A stretch of DNA of 64,000 nucleotides from a virus. The notes below the pieces were generated by a model, which worked only from the letters and a program-made list of their open reading frames with translations, was not told the DNA's origin and made no database searches. Shown piece after piece: positions 38,701 to 48,700 of the stretch (the first letter of the stretch is position 1; each line of letters begins with the position of its first letter). The position numbers were made by a program, and so were the translations under genes. The stretch spans positions 1 through 64,000 of IMG/VR virus record IMGVR_UViG_3300034112_000721, one strand, 5' to 3'.

Positions 38701-38765
38701 AGATTAAGATCAGGTTGATAGGGCTGAAGTTGTGGTATAAAAGTGGCTGATGTAAAAGTTGCCAT
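35727..38765 (-). CDS. Virion cargo/ejection-type protein, 1012 aa
   Basis: The N-terminus (FIPQLQPYQPDLNLYSNLIQ, then YDSNWKSLNRVYG, LTRDDN and DLSLQQNV) matches a pattern I associate with crAss-like cargo proteins. The middle is helical, with coiled-coil stretches around residues 255-340. Around residues 655-705 lies an Ala/Gly-rich hydrophobic stretch (WAAAGAAGGAAAGSAFFGVG and onward), like the glycine-zipper segments of phage ejection proteins that insert into membranes. No enzyme motif is seen. It is the first gene after an AT-rich promoter-like gap and runs into the 2870-aa gene with a 14-base overlap. Role as an injected or pore-forming cargo is inferred. Confidence 0.72.
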   Translation of the reverse strand: MATFTSATFIPQLQPYQPDLNLYSNLIQNKQNQYDSNWKSLNRVYGQYFYADLTRDDNIQKKDYLVDQINFNVGRLAGLDLSLQQNVSQATQVFKPFYEDKGLMKDMAWTKNFNMQVLKAQGFQGSANEKDRAMFWDTGLKELEYRRGEFKDASAEKALNFQNVLYTPYVNVQDKALELAKEFGNIESVEMSQDGRWVIKRTNGQILEEPLQHLFEANLGNDPQVQAIYSTQAYVNRKDYAYSRAGEFNGDRNAAEMDYLEKNFNTLKRSSESRYKQLNESSVAYDNKIKDLQKQIDNGNKDPQLQQQLDAYIENKSINDEVLSQSKKQLDKMNSGQSSTATTSTGFKNPYEDIETLRYMVDNGVSASLLARDLNQAAHIYAYRNSKVDMDANPYAIMADKHQYNLSEIAERHKNDLEILSIKVAAERKMMVDKENVKLGRGMFNEKGEYVPFEDQDFTFLESDSEVSTDETNQYELSNKMFRNKANQYFTPYINNVTNTLQQLIKSGQMTEKQAGQILSTPNAPVESLSDFLKKHKGNLAGFASLTGADGLEKINSNFNTFLKNNGNLSVIKNNMTALQESNLEFTDYIDYVKANTKWKKDYANVTETELARRGIADKAITQLLYDDNGNQVSAETFAANVKRTGIEIGDQRSFLEALGDAALSTGTWAAAGAAGGAAAGSAFFGVGAAPGAVFGAFTGGVAGIINSFLEGPSAEENLKALYENLVSTADKEVWSDSRLIKTPPVGYEKTTDPGTGMAAMGIRSIMVNPYSSKGRYYWNGVMSDVNKLDFSDFMGQARISVTGRSEADYENAVGGSKYKAIINEIQREMSRPSSKTDMFKLSSAVVAGGNANLGAIIIKPSAEFLKKFKSTNADDNNNLLNKTEYEDALKNGISIIANSDYLQNPLYQENFKDPLALRVDNSPNQTYTYTDPLDGRYQFEIQKNPLGMGDYSITTKYPVWDPTIGDFRIATTNDNTITAGNNLTNIRFQALQQGWPAIKKMNEQTMQYGSR

Positions 38766-38827
38766 AGTTTTTTCTTTCTATAGTATAAATATATTAAAAT
38801 ATTTTAAGTTTAATAAACCTTAAAAGT
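38766..38827 (-). promoter_or_regulatory. AT-rich intergenic region with recurrent promoter-like motif
   Basis: On the - strand this gap reads AGGTTTATTAAACTT, then TATTTTAATATATTTATA and TATAG before the start of the 1012-aa gene. The same elements in the same order (AGGTTTAyTAA, TTTTTArTATATT, TATAG) occur in the gap at 45660-45718 and partly at 58399-58440. The motif ends about 22 bases before the ATG. It is probably a promoter; a translation-leader role is the alternative. Confidence 0.5.
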
Positions 38828-41359
38828 TTATTCATAGTAATAAAAAGGATAAACTGTGTCTCCATAAACCATCCCACCTACCTGATATACAGGTCCTCCA
38901 TATCTACTATATCTAGTTTTATATACTAATTCTTGCATATCATCTGGAAGACCACTTGCTTTTAATTGCATTGCATATTCTAAAGCATCTTCAGGTTTTT
39001 CAGGCTCTAATGGTTTACCCTGCTTAAAGATTTGCACTCCAGTTACAGGATCAATTGCATATTGCTCACTTTGAATATTGTATATATCAGCAGCATTTTT
39101 AATACCCTGATTCATCATTGCTGTTTTTAATGCATCTTTTGCATTTAATTCACCTCTATAGAAGTTTTCAGCAGCTCCAACTTTATCAATATACTGATTA
39201 AAAATATTTGCTCTATTTGCAGCTTCACTCATATCAGCTTGATAATTTAATTGTCTTTCCTGATTTTCTATACCAGTATTACCAGCCTGTGTTTGAAGTA
39301 TAGGATTTTGTATTGCACTAATAAGATCACCTTCTAATGAAGCAGCTATAGCTTGTTTTGCTGTAGATGGTGTTGCTGTTTTCCCTATTAAATCTAAATT
39401 TTTGGCAGCTGCCGCTTGTGCTGCTTGAACAGGGGCAAGCCACTCTTGTTTCTGCAAACTTATTTCAGGTGCTCTAGGAACCATTGCTGTAGGGTACTCA
39501 ATTCCAGTTCTTGTTCTCATTGCAGTGGCAAGATTTAACTTATCTTGAGTTGTCCATTCTGGCCAGTATGTTCCTCCCGGAGCCTGTACATCTGGAAACT
39601 GAACTTGTGGTTTTTGTTCCTGTTCACACTCACACTTACCATCTTTTAATGGAACTTCTTTTTCCACACCAGTTATAGGATCAGGACAAAAACATTTCTT
39701 TATTGTAGTTGGTGGAGCAAATTTAACTCTCTGTCCTAATGTAGTATTTGTATTAAATTGATCAATACCTGATACCTGTCCTTTTTTTCCTGCTATTTCT
39801 TCATCACCAACACCAACTTGGAACTGACCATATGGTTTATATTTTTCAGTTCCTAATAAATTTCTATATGCAATATATGCCGCTTGACCTTTAAAGCCAC
39901 TAGAAAAATCTAAATCACCAAGTCCATCAGGATTTTTTTGTATTAATTTATTTGCTGCAGCATTAGTACCAGTACTTCCTGATACATTTTGTTCTGTTTT
40001 AGAAGCATCTAAACCAAAAGCTTCTAGCCTTGCATTTCTTTCTTCTTGCGCTAGTAATTGATCTACAACAGATTTTTTATCAAGCTTTCTTAATTCCGGT
40101 GCATAACCGGTATATAGTTTTTCTCTTTGACTCTTAGTATAGTTTTCTTTATTTTCTATATCTTTTTGATATTGTGCATACAAGTCATTTTGAAAATCAA
40201 CATTTTCTTCTATTGCTCTTTTAGTATTTATAAAATCAATGTATGCTTGTTTCTTACCATTCCATTTTTTCTTAATTACCTCTAAGTCTTCTTTTGTTAA
40301 ATCTGCTTCAGTAATTTGTCCTCCTCCTTCAAATGTATTTAACTTACTTGTACTTCCACCATTTTGCATAATCAATGGCATATTAGTACCACCAATTATA
40401 ATGCCTTCTCTGGCCATAAATGGACCGCTTCCTAGCATTCTTTCTCTTCTTCCTAAATAGTTATTAGGATTACCTCCACCAAGAGAAATTCCATATTGTG
40501 CAAATGGCATTTCATAACCACCAACCGTCATACCATACATAGCCATAGGTGCTTCTTGCATTTGTTCTGGAGACATTTGTTGTGCACTCATCATCTGTTC
40601 TTCCATAGATGGTTGTGCAATTGGTTCTCCAGATGGCATTTGCTGTGGCATTGGTTGCTCTTCCATTTGTTCTTCTACCATTTCTTCTTGTGGCATACCT
40701 TCTTGCGGCATCATTTGTTCTTCTTCACTGATACCTTCTGGCATTAAATCTTCTTCTGTAATTCCATTAGCTTCCATGTATGGCTTAGCAATAACAGGTA
40801 TACCTTGAGGAAAACCTTTTTTAGATTCTTGTGCAAGTGCTAATGCACCAAGTTTCATGACATAATTTTTAATCATCATTTCTGCAGTTTTCTTTTCCAT
40901 TTTATTGGAGTCAGGATCTTGCAAAAGTTTTCTATATTTATTTATGTCATAAGTCTTAGATAATTCTGCTGGCGTATATCCACCTTTTTTAGGTGTTTTA
41001 CCAAACATCTTTAAGATTTCAGGATCAGTTATTTTCATTGACTGTGTGTCACTAAAAATAAATGTGTCATCTGGTAAGTTCATAGGTACTCCACCAGATG
41101 AATGTCTTGGACCTTTTATATTATAGAATGATGGAAATGTAGAACCATCTATATCTCCCACTAATGTTTCTCCACCCTCTGCTTCTATGTTAGCTTCTTC
41201 TCTAGGAACAGCTCCCATAGAATTTCTAACTCTTAAGCTTGGTTTACCAATGTATGCATTATAATCTGCACCACCAAAAGCAGGTACATCATTAGCTAAA
41301 GAACCTTGAATTTGATATCCAGTTCTTGCTCTAGGAAGTTTTTTTAGTTTTTTATCCAT
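38828..41359 (-). CDS. Virion cargo-type protein, 843 aa
   Basis: The N-terminal half carries a distinctive block recalled from crAss-like and other Bacteroidota phage proteins: EAEGGETLVGDIDG, then GPRHSSGGVPMNLPDDTFIF, TDPEILKMFGK and KKGGYTPAELSKTYDINKY. Residues ~200-275 are a low-complexity Met/Gln/Glu/Pro-rich stretch. Around residues 552-580 there is a Cys cluster (CFCPDPITG ... CEC) that could bind a metal. The C-terminal ~200 residues are helical and end in GG-containing segments (SRYGGPVYQVGGMVYG). No enzyme motif is visible. It follows the 1432-aa gene by one base and is transcribed with it. Probably a packaged protein; its activity is unknown. Confidence 0.72.
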   Translation of the reverse strand: MDKKLKKLPRARTGYQIQGSLANDVPAFGGADYNAYIGKPSLRVRNSMGAVPREEANIEAEGGETLVGDIDGSTFPSFYNIKGPRHSSGGVPMNLPDDTFIFSDTQSMKITDPEILKMFGKTPKKGGYTPAELSKTYDINKYRKLLQDPDSNKMEKKTAEMMIKNYVMKLGALALAQESKKGFPQGIPVIAKPYMEANGITEEDLMPEGISEEEQMMPQEGMPQEEMVEEQMEEQPMPQQMPSGEPIAQPSMEEQMMSAQQMSPEQMQEAPMAMYGMTVGGYEMPFAQYGISLGGGNPNNYLGRRERMLGSGPFMAREGIIIGGTNMPLIMQNGGSTSKLNTFEGGGQITEADLTKEDLEVIKKKWNGKKQAYIDFINTKRAIEENVDFQNDLYAQYQKDIENKENYTKSQREKLYTGYAPELRKLDKKSVVDQLLAQEERNARLEAFGLDASKTEQNVSGSTGTNAAANKLIQKNPDGLGDLDFSSGFKGQAAYIAYRNLLGTEKYKPYGQFQVGVGDEEIAGKKGQVSGIDQFNTNTTLGQRVKFAPPTTIKKCFCPDPITGVEKEVPLKDGKCECEQEQKPQVQFPDVQAPGGTYWPEWTTQDKLNLATAMRTRTGIEYPTAMVPRAPEISLQKQEWLAPVQAAQAAAAKNLDLIGKTATPSTAKQAIAASLEGDLISAIQNPILQTQAGNTGIENQERQLNYQADMSEAANRANIFNQYIDKVGAAENFYRGELNAKDALKTAMMNQGIKNAADIYNIQSEQYAIDPVTGVQIFKQGKPLEPEKPEDALEYAMQLKASGLPDDMQELVYKTRYSRYGGPVYQVGGMVYGDTVYPFYYYE

Positions 41360-41360
41360 C

Positions 41361-44300
41361 TTATTTTTTATTTAAACCAGCTAGTTTTATTAAATTTTGA
41401 AAGTCACTAATATCTATTTTGTGACCACCAGTTGGTGCTTTGGTTTTTTTATTCTTAATAGATCCACCTTTTTTACCTATTACACCTTCAAATCCTTGTT
41501 GATAAACATCTCTACCTGTTCTAGGATCATATCCTCCAGGATTATAATCTTGATAGGCTTTTAATTTTTCACCTCTTGCTATTTCAGTCATTTGAGGAAT
41601 ATATTTATTTACTCTATCATTTCTATAATCTCTAATATCAGCAAGAGTAGCTCCGGCATCCATCAATCCCCTTGAAATATTATCATAGTTAATGGTACCA
41701 GTTCTATTTTCTTTTAATTTTAATTGAGCTTGTGTTGGTAGTTGTTCCATTGTACGCGGACCTTGACCTGCATACATTGGATCATAACATGGACTATTAG
41801 GATCTTTTACTTCATCTTCTGTACAAGGACCTATTTTACCTTGACCAATACCACCTGGTTGCACTATGCTATTTGTAGGATATGATACTGGAGAAAAATT
41901 TATTCCTAGATCAGCCCTTACAAGACCACCATTAGCACGGCTCTGAGCAAAAGGATTTTTCTTTTCTATTTGTCTTGCTTTTTCTGCATATGTAGACATT
42001 ATGTTTTCATAAATTCTTCTTTCCGCAGCATTTTTTGGCTGACCTGAACCTATATATCTTTTTATCTGTTTATTTCTATCATCGTAAAGACTACTTAAAG
42101 CCTTATCATAAAGTTTTCTTGCCTCATCTTCTGAATAATTTTTTGAATAATCAATTTTTGGATTAAATCTATTCTTTAAATTATATATATCACGAGACCA
42201 GTATGCAGATATAGGATCAAATCTTTCTGAAGCAGGATTATATCTTGGCCCAAAGTTATTTGTTGGTTGTTGATTTCTTCTTACTCCTGCTCTTGCTCCT
42301 GCTCTTACTCCTGTTCCTGTTTGATTTTTAATAATCTGTTTTTGAACTTCAGGTGTTTGTTGAGCAAACCAATCTCTTCCTTCCATTGTATTTAAAATAG
42401 AATTTGGATTATTAATTGCTATGTCACTTGAAGAACTACTAGTTAATGGATCTACACCAAATTTATATTCTGTAGGTTGTTCATAATCTGGATTAAATGG
42501 TATCATGCTTCCATCATATGGATTAGAAGAGAAGCTTGAATTATAAAAGTCTTCATCAGCTACAGGATTGCTACCTGGTTGTTGCATGAAAACATCTCCT
42601 TGATTAAATGATCCATAATTTGGAATACCAGAGCCTGAAGTAAATTGGTTATCCGTAAATCTCTGTAAATCAGAGTTTGGTTGTTGAAAGTAATTTTGTG
42701 CTGGCTGAATATTATTAACAACAGGGTTTCCTGCAGTAACTGATGCATTTTCAGTTTCAGGAATTTCTTGTTCTGATTGTGGTTCTTCAGTTTGTGGAAC
42801 TGATGCAGGTTGATTATTTACAGCTGGAGTATTTTGCTGTGGAGTAACCATTTCTTCCTCATCATAATATTCAGGAGAATCTATATTGATAGGCTCTCCT
42901 GCAGCATTAATTACAGTAAGATTTCCTTTTGTTGCTGTAGTAGGATTATTATAAATATCTGCAGTTCTTTGTGGTGTAATATTGTTTGCTGCAGCAGCTC
43001 TTTGTTGTGCTTGAATTGCGGATGTGCTTGTAGGTGCTCCTACTGTAGGCATAGAAGTTCCAGCACCTGGAGTTGTATTTAATACACTTGTAGGAGCTAT
43101 GTTTACAGGTGTTCCAGGTGTACCAGTAACTAGATCAGCACCTTGAGTACGGGTCATACTTGAAACAGGTGTATAAGGACTTTCTACTTTAAGACTTGAT
43201 GTTGGAGTAGTTGGTTGTTGTGTATATGGTCTATCATCTTCTAAAGGTTTTCCAAATCTAATTCTTTGGATAAGATCATTAGCTCCAAGTCTTAAACCTG
43301 AAAGACCCATCCCTTTATATTTATATCCTCTAGTATCTTGTTGACCAGTTGTTCCTGCAGCTGTACCAGATAGCGCAGGTAAACCTGCAGCTATTTGTCC
43401 TGGAGTAGCATAATCTATAGTTGTAATTCTATCTTTATTAAAACCTAAGTTTCTTTCAAACCAATTACCATCTTGTTTTCTTTCTTTACTATATTTTATA
43501 CCGGTAGGAAGCATTCCAGCTTTGGTAATTGCTGCAGCTGTTGCTGCATATTGCAATGGATCACCTACTGGTGAAAATGTAGAAGCCCCTCTAGTAAATG
43601 GTCTATATAGATTAGCAGCAGTTTGAAACATTCCTCTTCCACCAAAAGATCCTGCATATGGATTACCACCAAATTGAGGATACCCCCACACTGGTTGCCA
43701 AGGTCCAGCAGAACCAAAACCACCAGGATAGTATTGTTGTTGTTGTGTTTGAGTTTGTGTATTATATTTCTTTTGTGTAGCTTCTTCTATTTTCTTTCTT
43801 TCTTCTGCTATTGCTTTATCATACTCTTCTTTAGTAGTAATAGGTTTAAAAGTATTAGATTTATCTACTTCACTGTTACCAGTTCCTTGAAACTTGTATA
43901 AACCACCATCTCTAAAATATGAATCTGTTACATCTTTAGAGTTTGTATAATCTAAGTCAGATTGATTTACTGGTGGTTGCAATATATCTGATAAGAATAC
44001 ATTATCTACTTCTGTACCATATACAAATTTTGTTAGATCAGGTCTATTAGGATCTACAAAACCACCTTGTTGAAACCAAGGAGCTATTCCAGGATTTATA
44101 AATGTAGCTCCTATTTTTAAATAATCCCAAAAATCCAGTCCACCATCTGAACTACTAACTGGTTTAGGAGCTGGTTTAGGAGCGGGTTTTGGTGCCGGTG
44201 TAATACCTGACATATTAACTTTACCAGTACTTGAAGTAACTGGTGCAGGTGGTGTCTTTAATGGAATACCCAATCCTTTTTTTGTTTGGGCAGGCTTTAC

Positions 44301-45659
44301 AGAAGTTTTAGTAGTAGATGGAGCATTTGATTTGTTAGCTGCTTTTGCTGCAGCTTCTGATCCCGTAGCTTTTGCTACTTCTTCTGTAGACTTATTATTT
44401 ACCCCTTGTGCTACTGTTTCAGTAACAAGTCTTCCTGGTGTTACTACTCTAGTGTTTTGATTAACACCATACATTCCAGGAAAAGACATTGATGGAAACA
44501 TGGACATTAACATGAGTGGATTAAACTGTATGTCAGCATTTCTTAAACCACCAAGTAATCCAAAATTATATTTTGCAGAAGTTACTCCTGGAGGAGTAAA
44601 TGGCACACCAAACATTTTTCTATTTGCTCTTGCCATTCTACCACCACCAAATAAACCTGGTCTCCGATTCATATACATATTTCTATACATTTGTTCAGCT
44701 TGTTGTCTATAGAAATTTTCTTGCGCCTGGTTTCTAATAGCTCCAACAAAATTATTATTAGTAATTGTTGGTACAGGTTGTGTAGGATTTGTTTCAGTGC
44801 CTTTTACATTAGCTGTATTTGCATCTTTTGTTTCAGTTCCAGCAGCTGGTGTTTGTTGTCCATCTTGAGCTTTTTTAAGTTGTCTGACCATCTTATTTAC
44901 AAATGATCTTTTATTAGGTATGTTTCCACCAATTGCATATTGATTAGCCATATTGTAATCATCTAAATCTAGTACATCATTAAAATTATCAACTGCACCA
45001 CCTATTTGTTTATATGACCAATTACCTCTAACCTCATTAATATCCATATAATTATCTTGCTCTTCTGGTAATTCTTCTTCCTGATCATCTGCTTCTGCTA
45101 CTTCTTCATCATCTTTAATAGCATTAAATTCTAAATCATTTATTAAATTAGAACCACCAATATTAGAATTATCTTCTCCTGCTAATTCAGCATAATAACT
45201 TGCAGAATTATTATCTGTCTCTTTTTGCTCTGGAGCTTCAGTAATTGTTTCTTCTGTTATTTCAAGTCTTTCATTTTGTTGATCTCTTGCTTCCTTTCCA
45301 AACTGAGAAAATATTCCTTCCACTAATTGATTTACATTGGGAAGTATATTTGCAAGTTGCGGATAAGCTTCCTGATATGGCTCATACTTAGCATATATGG
45401 CTTCTTTTACATCATCACTTCCACCACCTCTAGAAATCATTTCTATAATATCTTTAACTATGATATCTTCAAAATTAACTTGTTGCTGTTGTTGTGGTTG
45501 TGGTTGCATACCTTGCATCTGTTGCATAATACCTGCAGTTACAGGAGTAACTCCAGACTCTGCACCCATCTCTGCTTGTCTTAACCACTTAGCGGTTTTA
45601 TTTATATAGCCTCCTTTACCATAAGGATCTTTATAAACTATTACTTTTCTTTTTGCCAT
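41361..45659 (-). CDS. Large low-complexity virion protein, 1432 aa
   Basis: A 1432-residue protein with many disordered-looking segments: Gln/Pro-rich near the N-terminus (MQPQPQQQQQ), long Asn/Gln/Thr stretches, KPAPKPAPKP around residue 500, and an Ala/Arg/Gly repeat (GVRAGARAGVRR) near 1120. Short 'xGG-hydrophobic' motifs recur (KGGYI, QQGGF, RDGGLY, NGGLV, KGGSI), as in the two neighbouring cargo proteins. A Cys pair occurs near the C-terminus (GPCTEDEVKDPNSPCYDP). No enzymatic domain is seen. It begins after an AT-rich promoter-like gap and is followed by the 843-aa gene with a one-base gap. A packaged, extensible cargo or scaffold role is a guess from composition and position. Confidence 0.65.
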   Translation of the reverse strand: MAKRKVIVYKDPYGKGGYINKTAKWLRQAEMGAESGVTPVTAGIMQQMQGMQPQPQQQQQVNFEDIIVKDIIEMISRGGGSDDVKEAIYAKYEPYQEAYPQLANILPNVNQLVEGIFSQFGKEARDQQNERLEITEETITEAPEQKETDNNSASYYAELAGEDNSNIGGSNLINDLEFNAIKDDEEVAEADDQEEELPEEQDNYMDINEVRGNWSYKQIGGAVDNFNDVLDLDDYNMANQYAIGGNIPNKRSFVNKMVRQLKKAQDGQQTPAAGTETKDANTANVKGTETNPTQPVPTITNNNFVGAIRNQAQENFYRQQAEQMYRNMYMNRRPGLFGGGRMARANRKMFGVPFTPPGVTSAKYNFGLLGGLRNADIQFNPLMLMSMFPSMSFPGMYGVNQNTRVVTPGRLVTETVAQGVNNKSTEEVAKATGSEAAAKAANKSNAPSTTKTSVKPAQTKKGLGIPLKTPPAPVTSSTGKVNMSGITPAPKPAPKPAPKPVSSSDGGLDFWDYLKIGATFINPGIAPWFQQGGFVDPNRPDLTKFVYGTEVDNVFLSDILQPPVNQSDLDYTNSKDVTDSYFRDGGLYKFQGTGNSEVDKSNTFKPITTKEEYDKAIAEERKKIEEATQKKYNTQTQTQQQQYYPGGFGSAGPWQPVWGYPQFGGNPYAGSFGGRGMFQTAANLYRPFTRGASTFSPVGDPLQYAATAAAITKAGMLPTGIKYSKERKQDGNWFERNLGFNKDRITTIDYATPGQIAAGLPALSGTAAGTTGQQDTRGYKYKGMGLSGLRLGANDLIQRIRFGKPLEDDRPYTQQPTTPTSSLKVESPYTPVSSMTRTQGADLVTGTPGTPVNIAPTSVLNTTPGAGTSMPTVGAPTSTSAIQAQQRAAAANNITPQRTADIYNNPTTATKGNLTVINAAGEPINIDSPEYYDEEEMVTPQQNTPAVNNQPASVPQTEEPQSEQEIPETENASVTAGNPVVNNIQPAQNYFQQPNSDLQRFTDNQFTSGSGIPNYGSFNQGDVFMQQPGSNPVADEDFYNSSFSSNPYDGSMIPFNPDYEQPTEYKFGVDPLTSSSSSDIAINNPNSILNTMEGRDWFAQQTPEVQKQIIKNQTGTGVRAGARAGVRRNQQPTNNFGPRYNPASERFDPISAYWSRDIYNLKNRFNPKIDYSKNYSEDEARKLYDKALSSLYDDRNKQIKRYIGSGQPKNAAERRIYENIMSTYAEKARQIEKKNPFAQSRANGGLVRADLGINFSPVSYPTNSIVQPGGIGQGKIGPCTEDEVKDPNSPCYDPMYAGQGPRTMEQLPTQAQLKLKENRTGTINYDNISRGLMDAGATLADIRDYRNDRVNKYIPQMTEIARGEKLKAYQDYNPGGYDPRTGRDVYQQGFEGVIGKKGGSIKNKKTKAPTGGHKIDISDFQNLIKLAGLNKK

Positions 45660-45718
45660 TATACACTATATATTACTAAATATACTAAAAATAAATTTAA
45701 TTAGTAAACCTATTAAGT
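45660..45718 (-). promoter_or_regulatory. AT-rich intergenic region with recurrent promoter-like motif
   Basis: On the - strand the gap reads AGGTTTACTAATTAAATT, TATTTTTAGTATATTTAG and ATATATAG before the 1432-aa gene. It is the best match to the motif in the gaps at 38766-38827 and 58399-58440. The core TTTTTAGTATATT ends about 22 bases before the ATG. Confidence 0.5.
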
Positions 45719-45775
45719 TTAATCTATTTCTTCTACTATCCAGCCACCTTTTCTATACTGATTTATTTCTTTATC
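45719..45775 (-). repeat. Repeated linker motif, copy 3 (C-terminus)
   Basis: Encodes LSDKEINQYRKGGWIVEEID, the last residues of the 1645-aa protein. It matches the first half of copies 1 and 2 and stops where they continue with the PSLT segment. Confidence 0.75.
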
Positions 45776-48700
45776 AGAAAGATCCATTATCATACCCCCA
45801 TCTTGAAACATTCTTGTGTTACCACCAAATCTTTTTTGCTGCATTGCTGCAGCATAAATGTTATTTATATTTTGAAGACTTGGTTCAATTATCTTAGTAA
45901 AAGTTTTTAGTTGTTCAATTCTTGGATCTACTTGTTCTTCTTCTTTTCTTGGTTGCCAATCATCATTTTGCATGTCTTTGATGATTGTTGTTTTTACAAC
46001 TGTTTTTTCACCAGGTGTTCTTGTTGTACTTGATTCAAACCCAGGTATTGATTGATTTGAAGATCCTACAAGTGGTCTACCAGAAAACTTAGATATTCTG
46101 CGCTTAACATCTCCTACTGTATAGTAACCTTTTTTATCTGCATCAAAAGTTTTATTTTGATTATATAAGGCATCTTGATTTATTCCAAATACTTTAATAC
46201 CGCTTCCACTAGCACCTAATACAAAATCATCTGGTTTTCCAACTGCAGCTGGAAGAAATGTATACATATATAAATCACCAATGTCTTTTGCTTTACCCAC
46301 TACTGGTTTATAAAATTTTTCTACATAATCCAATTGTTCAATAGCAGACATATTTTTTAAAGCTTCAATACTTGTACCTAAACCTTTTGCAGTATTTGGC
46401 ATAAACTGAATTAAGCCTGTTGCATTTGTATAAGGATTAACAGCAGCTGGATTTAACCCAGATTCATGATTCATAATACCAATTAAATCTTCTAGTGATA
46501 CTCCAAGATTATTAGCTACTTGTTGTGCTTTTGCTTGGAAGGCAGGATCCAATCCACTCATCTGCATACCAGTTCTTGCCTTTGTTAAACTTGGTGTAGA
46601 AAAATCTTCTACTATATATCCTTGTTTTACAAGTTTATCAATTTCTTTTTCTGTAAGTTCAGATACTATACCATTATCATTTGTTTCAATTAAACCACCA
46701 GATTTATAGTTTGCTCCATCATTAGTACCATAAGCAGCAGCTCCTACTCCAAGTCCTGTTGGTATAATATATGGTAACATGGATTTATATATATTAGGAT
46801 TAGTCATATCCAAAAGTATATTTCCTACTGCTGATTTCATCCTGTTTGAAAAAGGAACTACCATTTCAAAAGCATTTTCATTTATATTAGGATAAAACTC
46901 ATCACCTATTACAATATCTTTATCTAAGTATTGTTTAACTCCTCTATTTTTCATTTTTTCAGAAATATTTCTATGAAAATTTCGAAGTTGAGGATCTGCC
47001 AAATGTGCTCTAGCTGACTTTGGTATAGATGGATCTATAAAACTACTAGCATATAATGGTGATTTTGCGTTTACATATAAATTATATTGATTAACACCAT
47101 AGTCTTTTGAATACTCTAACGGAGTTACGTAAGTTCCTACTCCTTTATCTCCCTTATCTGTTGTGGAACCAAAATGCTCTTCTTTAAATTCCACAAATTT
47201 ATTTGGAGAACCATGCTTTACTGGTAAAACATTACCTTTTGAGTCTCTTAAAATAATAGGAAAAGCTTTTTTAAAATTACTACTTTGTTGAATTACAAAT
47301 TGTTCAGGAGTTCCTTGAAAAGGTGTACCATCAGCATTTTTCATCCATGTACCAGCTTCTTTATTAGCCTTTTCTATATCATTTAATTCTTGAATAACAT
47401 TAGGATTATTATCAAAGTCTTCTTTATATTTAACCCAGTTTCTCCAATCTATTTCTGATTGAAATTTAGAATTAGGAGAACCTGGTAGTTGTTTAGGAAC
47501 ATCTATTTTTTTATATCCCTTTAACCAGTGTTGTTTATAAATAGTAGCTTCATTTGTTGGAATAAATTTTTCTGGATTTGTATAGACAATATCACCCAAA
47601 TCTTTGCCAGATCCAAAATAAGTATTTAACGGAGTAAATCTTGAATCTTTTGCCGCATTAGAAACTTCTGTCATATAAGGACCTGGATACCCTCTATCCC
47701 AAACATGACCAAAATACTTTCTAGTATCAGATGGAACACCCATTGTATAATAAGTTTCAGGATGTACTATTTTAATATCACTACCTTGAGAACTTGGTCT
47801 AAAATATCCACTTTCTAAAGCATCCTTTAAACCAGCTTCATCTCCAATCATTCTATAAGCGGCTTCAGGATTAGGTTTAAATGCCCAAGGGTTATATTTA
47901 TAAGTATTTTTTAAAGGTGTTTTGGTAGTAATAAACTCTCCTAAATTTGAAATAGCCTTCGGTGCTGCACCAAACATATTAATAACTCCAGGAGACCCTA
48001 AAATACCCAATGCATCTAAACCAACATTTCCTACTGCATCTAATATGTTAGAAGTAGTAGGATTATTATATGCTTTTTCTAAACTCTTTCTAGACTCAGA
48101 ATCAGAATCTGCAAGATTAGCTGCACTTTGTGAACCAAAAATTAAACTTGCAATATTAAATGGAGTTACTGTACCTGCAGTAGCTGTTGTTATTCCTTCT
48201 CCAAGTGGTAGAGCTGTATTTAATGCTGGCCAAATAACATTTTTAGCATATTTAGATCCAGATTTTAGAGCATTACCAACAAGACCTGCAGCACCACCAC
48301 TAGGTCCCATAAAGAACATTTCGGGATATACCATTTGTACAGGAGCATCTCCATAGTTATTCCAAGGACCATTACCAGTAACTTGTCTTCCATTATAATA
48401 ATAAGTTTTTGGTTTAACAGGATTATAAGTAGATTTGTATGCCCTTTCAATATCTGATTCTGCACCAAATATATTTTCATTTATCCAATCTCCAAAATCT
48501 TCTAAATAAGTTTGGTTTTTATTTTTATCTTCAATGTTCATAACCCATTGCTTATATTTAGCATCAGCATCAGGATCTTTTAATTCCATTTTATCTCCAT
48601 CTATGTAAATTATTTTGTTTTTTTCTTCATATGGATCTTTTTTTGATTTGAGATCAATTTCTTTTGCGTCTTGAACAAAATCACGTACAGCAAGATTTAC

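Noticed and set aside
40496-40747. His/Cys/Trp-rich + strand ORF resembling a zinc-finger protein
   Set aside because: It is the antisense shadow of the Met/Gln/Glu-rich stretch of the 843-aa gene; its composition is an artefact of that.
43623-43901. Cys/Ser-rich + strand ORF that could look like a membrane protein
   Set aside because: It lies antisense to the 1432-aa gene and has no own leader or conserved feature.
44150-44200. KPAPKPAPKP repeat in the 1432-aa gene as a DNA tandem repeat of interest
   Set aside because: It is a short low-complexity protein linker of a common type and not a separate genetic element.
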